A stretch of DNA of 33,457 nucleotides, from NCBI GenBank assembly GCA_032250585.1, contig JAVVFH010000007.1:1-33457 (forward strand). Reading direction: 5' to 3'. Shown here one piece after another: positions 31,144 to 33,457 of the stretch. The stretch is from JAVVFH01 sp032250585. GTDB lineage: Bacteria > Pseudomonadota > Gammaproteobacteria > Xanthomonadales > SZUA-36. Under the pieces are notes generated by a model, which ran no database searches, was not told the DNA's origin, and worked only from the letters and a program-made list of their open reading frames with translations. Position 1 is the stretch's first letter; each line of letters opens with the position of its first letter. The position numbers and the translations under genes were made by a program.

Positions 31144-32916
31144 ATGGGTATAGATGGAATAATCGTTCTTTGCCTCGTCCTGGTCGTCTTTTTCGCGTTC
31201 ATCTGGGAGAAATTCCCTCCTGAAATCGTCGCGCTTGGTTCCTCTGCTGCGTTGCTAGCCTGGGGAATACTGGATACCGATGAGTTCCTCTCGGTATTCA
31301 GCAGTAGTGCCCCCATCACCATTGCCATGATGTTTATCATCAGCGCGTCGCTTGAGCGAACAGGGCTTTTGCAGGTGCTGGGTCGGGTTCTGCAGCGTGT
31401 GGCGGGTGGTTCGCCCCTGAAGACCATGCTTTTGATGATGTTTACCGTCATGTTTGCCTCTGCATTAATGAATAACACGCCGGTCGTCATTCTCATGACG
31501 CCAATTGTCATTTCCCTTGCTGGCAGCCTCAACATTGCGCCTTCGAAAATGCTCATTCCTTTGTCGTTCTCCGCGATACTCGGAGGTACGTTGACGCTCG
31601 TAGGCACTTCAACAAACATATTGATGAGCACTGTCGCGGCTCAGAGCGGTCAGCCGGCGATCGGCATGTTCGAGATGACCATGCCGGGGCTGATCTTCGC
31701 CTCGGTGGGGCTTCTTTACATAGTTTTAGTGGGCCGGTTTCTCCTTCCGGACAGGATTTCTTTGTCGAGCGTACTTGGAGGCCAGACACATCGTCAGTTC
31801 ATTGCCGAAGTCCTGATACCCCACGAGTCTCGCTACGTTGGCAAGAAGCTCGAAGACGTTTCCATTGGAGGCGAGCATGCAAAGGTTCTTGATATCATCA
31901 GAGGGCATCTTTCCTACCGCGGCATTCGGGATGAGGTTGTGCTGGAGGCAGGCGACCGGTTGGTGATCGAAACCAACGCCGGTGAAGTGGTCGGGCTGAA
32001 GGAAAACGGGCAGATAGAGTTCAAGGTACCCAGCACGGACTACGAACCTGTGACGGCTGACACGACCGTGACGATGGAAGCCAGCATCGGATATCGGTCG
32101 TCGCTTATCGGCTACACACTGTCCCAACTCAGCTTGCGCCGCCGATACGGTGTTTACGTTCTGGCCGTGCATCGCCAGGACCGGAATCTGAGTTTGAACT
32201 TCGAAAACCTGCGTCTGGAATTTGCGGATACACTCCTTATGGAGGGGCCGGCCGAGGGCATCAAGAGACTGCTCGACGATGGTGAGGTCATTAATCTATC
32301 GCATCCTCAGGAAAGGGCGGTTCGGCGCAGCAAGGCGCCGATCGCGCTTGCCACCATTCTCGGTGTGATGGGCCTTGCGGCATTGAACGTAATGCCCATC
32401 GCCGGTCTAGCTGTAATCGGTGCCGTCATCGTCATGATAACGGGATGCGTTGACGCAGATGAAGCGTTCGATGCCATCGACTGGCGCATCCTGTTCCTGA
32501 TTTTTGGCATGCTCGGCCTGAGCATGGGTATGGACAAAACGGGCGCGGCAAACTGGATCGTGGAAGGCGTTGTCGAGCTTACAGGGGGCATAGGGCCGCT
32601 CGCCATGCTTGCCGCGGTGTATCTCCTGACATCGCTCTTGACTGAGATGGTGAGCAATAACGCGGTTGCCGTATTAATCGGTCCAATTGTGATAACTCTT
32701 GCACAGCAACTCGGCCTGGACCCAAGACCATTCATTATGGCAGTTATGTTTGCCGCCAGCGCAAGCTTTGCCACACCGATCGGCTATCAGACAAATACGT
32801 TTGTCTACGGGGCCGGGGGCTACCGGTTTACTGACTTTCTGAAAGTTGGCGTTCCGCTCAACCTGATTTTCGTCGTCGTTGCGGTGATCGTGCTGCCGAT
32901 ATTCTTCCCCTTCTGA
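31144..32916 (+). CDS. second SLC13/DASS-family permease with RCK-C domains
   Basis: A 590-aa inner-membrane transporter with the same plan as the protein at 21890-23761: transport half, two RCK-C domains (about 205-390), transport half. The first hairpin has SALMNNTPVVILMTP and LGGTLTLVGTSTNIL. The second has TEMVSNNAVAVLI and FATPIGYQTNTFVYGAGGYRF. The substrate is probably sulfate or another small divalent anion. Lower GC and many more T/A-ending codons than the first copy suggest separate acquisition rather than recent duplication. ATG 31144 has AAGGA about nine bases before it. It stands alone, with its own dyad upstream. Confidence 0.9.
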   Translation: MGIDGIIVLCLVLVVFFAFIWEKFPPEIVALGSSAALLAWGILDTDEFLSVFSSSAPITIAMMFIISASLERTGLLQVLGRVLQRVAGGSPLKTMLLMMFTVMFASALMNNTPVVILMTPIVISLAGSLNIAPSKMLIPLSFSAILGGTLTLVGTSTNILMSTVAAQSGQPAIGMFEMTMPGLIFASVGLLYIVLVGRFLLPDRISLSSVLGGQTHRQFIAEVLIPHESRYVGKKLEDVSIGGEHAKVLDIIRGHLSYRGIRDEVVLEAGDRLVIETNAGEVVGLKENGQIEFKVPSTDYEPVTADTTVTMEASIGYRSSLIGYTLSQLSLRRRYGVYVLAVHRQDRNLSLNFENLRLEFADTLLMEGPAEGIKRLLDDGEVINLSHPQERAVRRSKAPIALATILGVMGLAALNVMPIAGLAVIGAVIVMITGCVDADEAFDAIDWRILFLIFGMLGLSMGMDKTGAANWIVEGVVELTGGIGPLAMLAAVYLLTSLLTEMVSNNAVAVLIGPIVITLAQQLGLDPRPFIMAVMFAASASFATPIGYQTNTFVYGAGGYRFTDFLKVGVPLNLIFVVVAVIVLPIFFPF

Positions 32917-33210
32917 TCGGGTCTGCGCGGCCTGGGCGCGGGAACAAAAGACCGTCGGAAACCGTAATCACCAGGACGCCTGCGAGCTGCGGCTTTTGGG
33001 GGCGAAACCCTTTCAGGACGGGTTTTTGCGGGCTAACGGAGTCAGGAAAACAGAGTCAGGACACCCACTTTTATCTGCGGCGTAATGCGCGCCACGCCCA
33101 CCTAAAATCATCGCTCATAAACCTCTTGCGCGCCGGGCATCGGCCGGGCAATGCGGCCCTGCCGGCGTTACACTACACGTTTCACAAGCCGGAATGACGG
33201 AGCCCGAATC
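32917..33210. other. 294-bp intergenic region
   Basis: No gene is seen. It contains a terminator-like stem at 33005-33027 and a GTCAGGA-containing stretch repeated twice (33041-33047 and 33055-33061). Composition returns from AT-richer to GC-rich across it. Confidence 0.4.
33005..33027 (+). terminator. rho-independent-type stem-loop
   Basis: AAACCC and GGGTTT pair across a nine-base loop and are continued by a run of Ts (33023-33027). It lies 89 bp after the SLC13 stop and is the best terminator candidate in this stretch, though the stem is short. Confidence 0.45.
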
Positions 33211-33457
33211 TTGAGCCTTGACGCCACGGCCCGCCTCGCGGTCGACATCGGCGGTACCTTTACCGACGTCGTGCTGGAACGCGCGGGCGGTGAGCGCGTG
33301 ACGACCAAACTGCTGACCACCCCCGCGCACCCGGGTGAGGCGGTGCTCGCGGGCATCGGCCGGGTGTTGCGCGAGGCGCAGCTGGCGCCGCAGCAGGTGG
33401 GCCTGATCATCCACGGCACGACGCTGGCCACCAACGCGCTGATCGAGCGGCGCGGCG
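33211..33457 (+). CDS. hydantoinase A / 5-oxoprolinase family protein (partial)
   Basis: The 5' end of a gene cut by the window edge; 82 residues are visible. The N-terminus has A-V-D-I-G-G-T-F-T-D-V-V, the phosphate-binding motif of the HyuA/N-methylhydantoinase A and 5-oxoprolinase family, then K-L-L-T-T-P and I-I-H-G-T-T-L-A-T-N-A-L-I-E-R-R-G, a strongly conserved block. Family enzymes hydrolyse cyclic amides with ATP. Full members are about 650-700 residues. The start appears to be TTG 33211 with GGAG eight bases before it; no ATG or GTG in frame is nearby. Subfamily cannot be told from this fragment. Confidence 0.9.
   Translation, partial: MSLDATARLAVDIGGTFTDVVLERAGGERVTTKLLTTPAHPGEAVLAGIGRVLREAQLAPQQVGLIIHGTTLATNALIERRG

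Noticed and set aside
31020..31631. 203-codon antisense frame over the second SLC13 gene
   Set aside because: Antisense mirror of a hydrophobic transporter gene; no independent evidence of coding.
19985..33066. 13-bp direct repeat AGTCAGGACACCC at 19985-19997 and 33054-33066 as att sites of an island
   Set aside because: A few shared 13-mers are expected by chance in a window of this size, and there is no integrase or tRNA at either end.
1..33457. CRISPR arrays, rRNA and tRNA genes
   Set aside because: No regularly spaced repeats and no recognisable RNA gene sequence were found on reading both strands.

Overview
The window looks like a scaffold from a high-GC gammaproteobacterium. The evidence is protein-level: YbiT-type ABC-F ATPase, DbpA helicase, CbpA/CbpM pair, YqjG/pirin/DoxX/LysR cluster and a CysTWA sulfate system. 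A run of ten Ns at 17336-17345 shows that contigs were joined. I assign no genus. No rRNA, tRNA or CRISPR array was seen.

Layout. 1-2435: a decayed stretch that may hold the 5' end of an IS110-type transposase, an unusual ClC anion channel, and the C-terminal half of a PIN/VapC-like toxin running antisense into the end of the channel gene. 2436-10169: a divergent pair made of a B12-type MerR photoreceptor (LitR/CarH family) and an eight-gene operon for membrane-lipid modification: CFA-family methyltransferase, truncated DUF2878, DUF1295 membrane enzyme, lipocalin, FAD oxidoreductase, DUF1365, CFA synthase and a conserved unknown protein. Both promoters carry 11-bp-spaced direct repeats, the geometry known for CarH. 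10194-13530: doxX-pirin-yqjG, divergent from a LysR regulator, suggesting a quinone/electrophile response. 13581-19966: a small exported protein, cbpA-cbpM, an alpha/beta hydrolase, dbpA and ybiT.

19967-21753: a visibly more AT-rich segment with a 227-bp element bounded by 16-bp inverted repeats, followed by chrA (chromate efflux). 21890-30098: a sulfate-acquisition block. An SLC13 permease is divergent from an Rrf2 regulator, with the same inverted repeat at both promoters. DUF2292, an OprP-type porin, Sbp, CysT, CysW and CysA follow. 30161-32916: another AT-richer segment with a stand-alone RelA/SpoT synthetase-like protein and a second SLC13 permease. The window ends inside a hydantoinase A-like gene.

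How the genes fit together. The first system would, in light, lose LitR repression and remodel lipids. It keeps the lipid genes usually found beside photolyase but has no photolyase or SDR gene here. The second couples two kinds of sulfate uptake (SLC13 and ABC) to one Rrf2 sensor and lies next to chromate efflux, which makes sense because chromate enters cells through sulfate transporters. The regulatory assignments are inferences from repeats seen in the sequence, not demonstrated facts.
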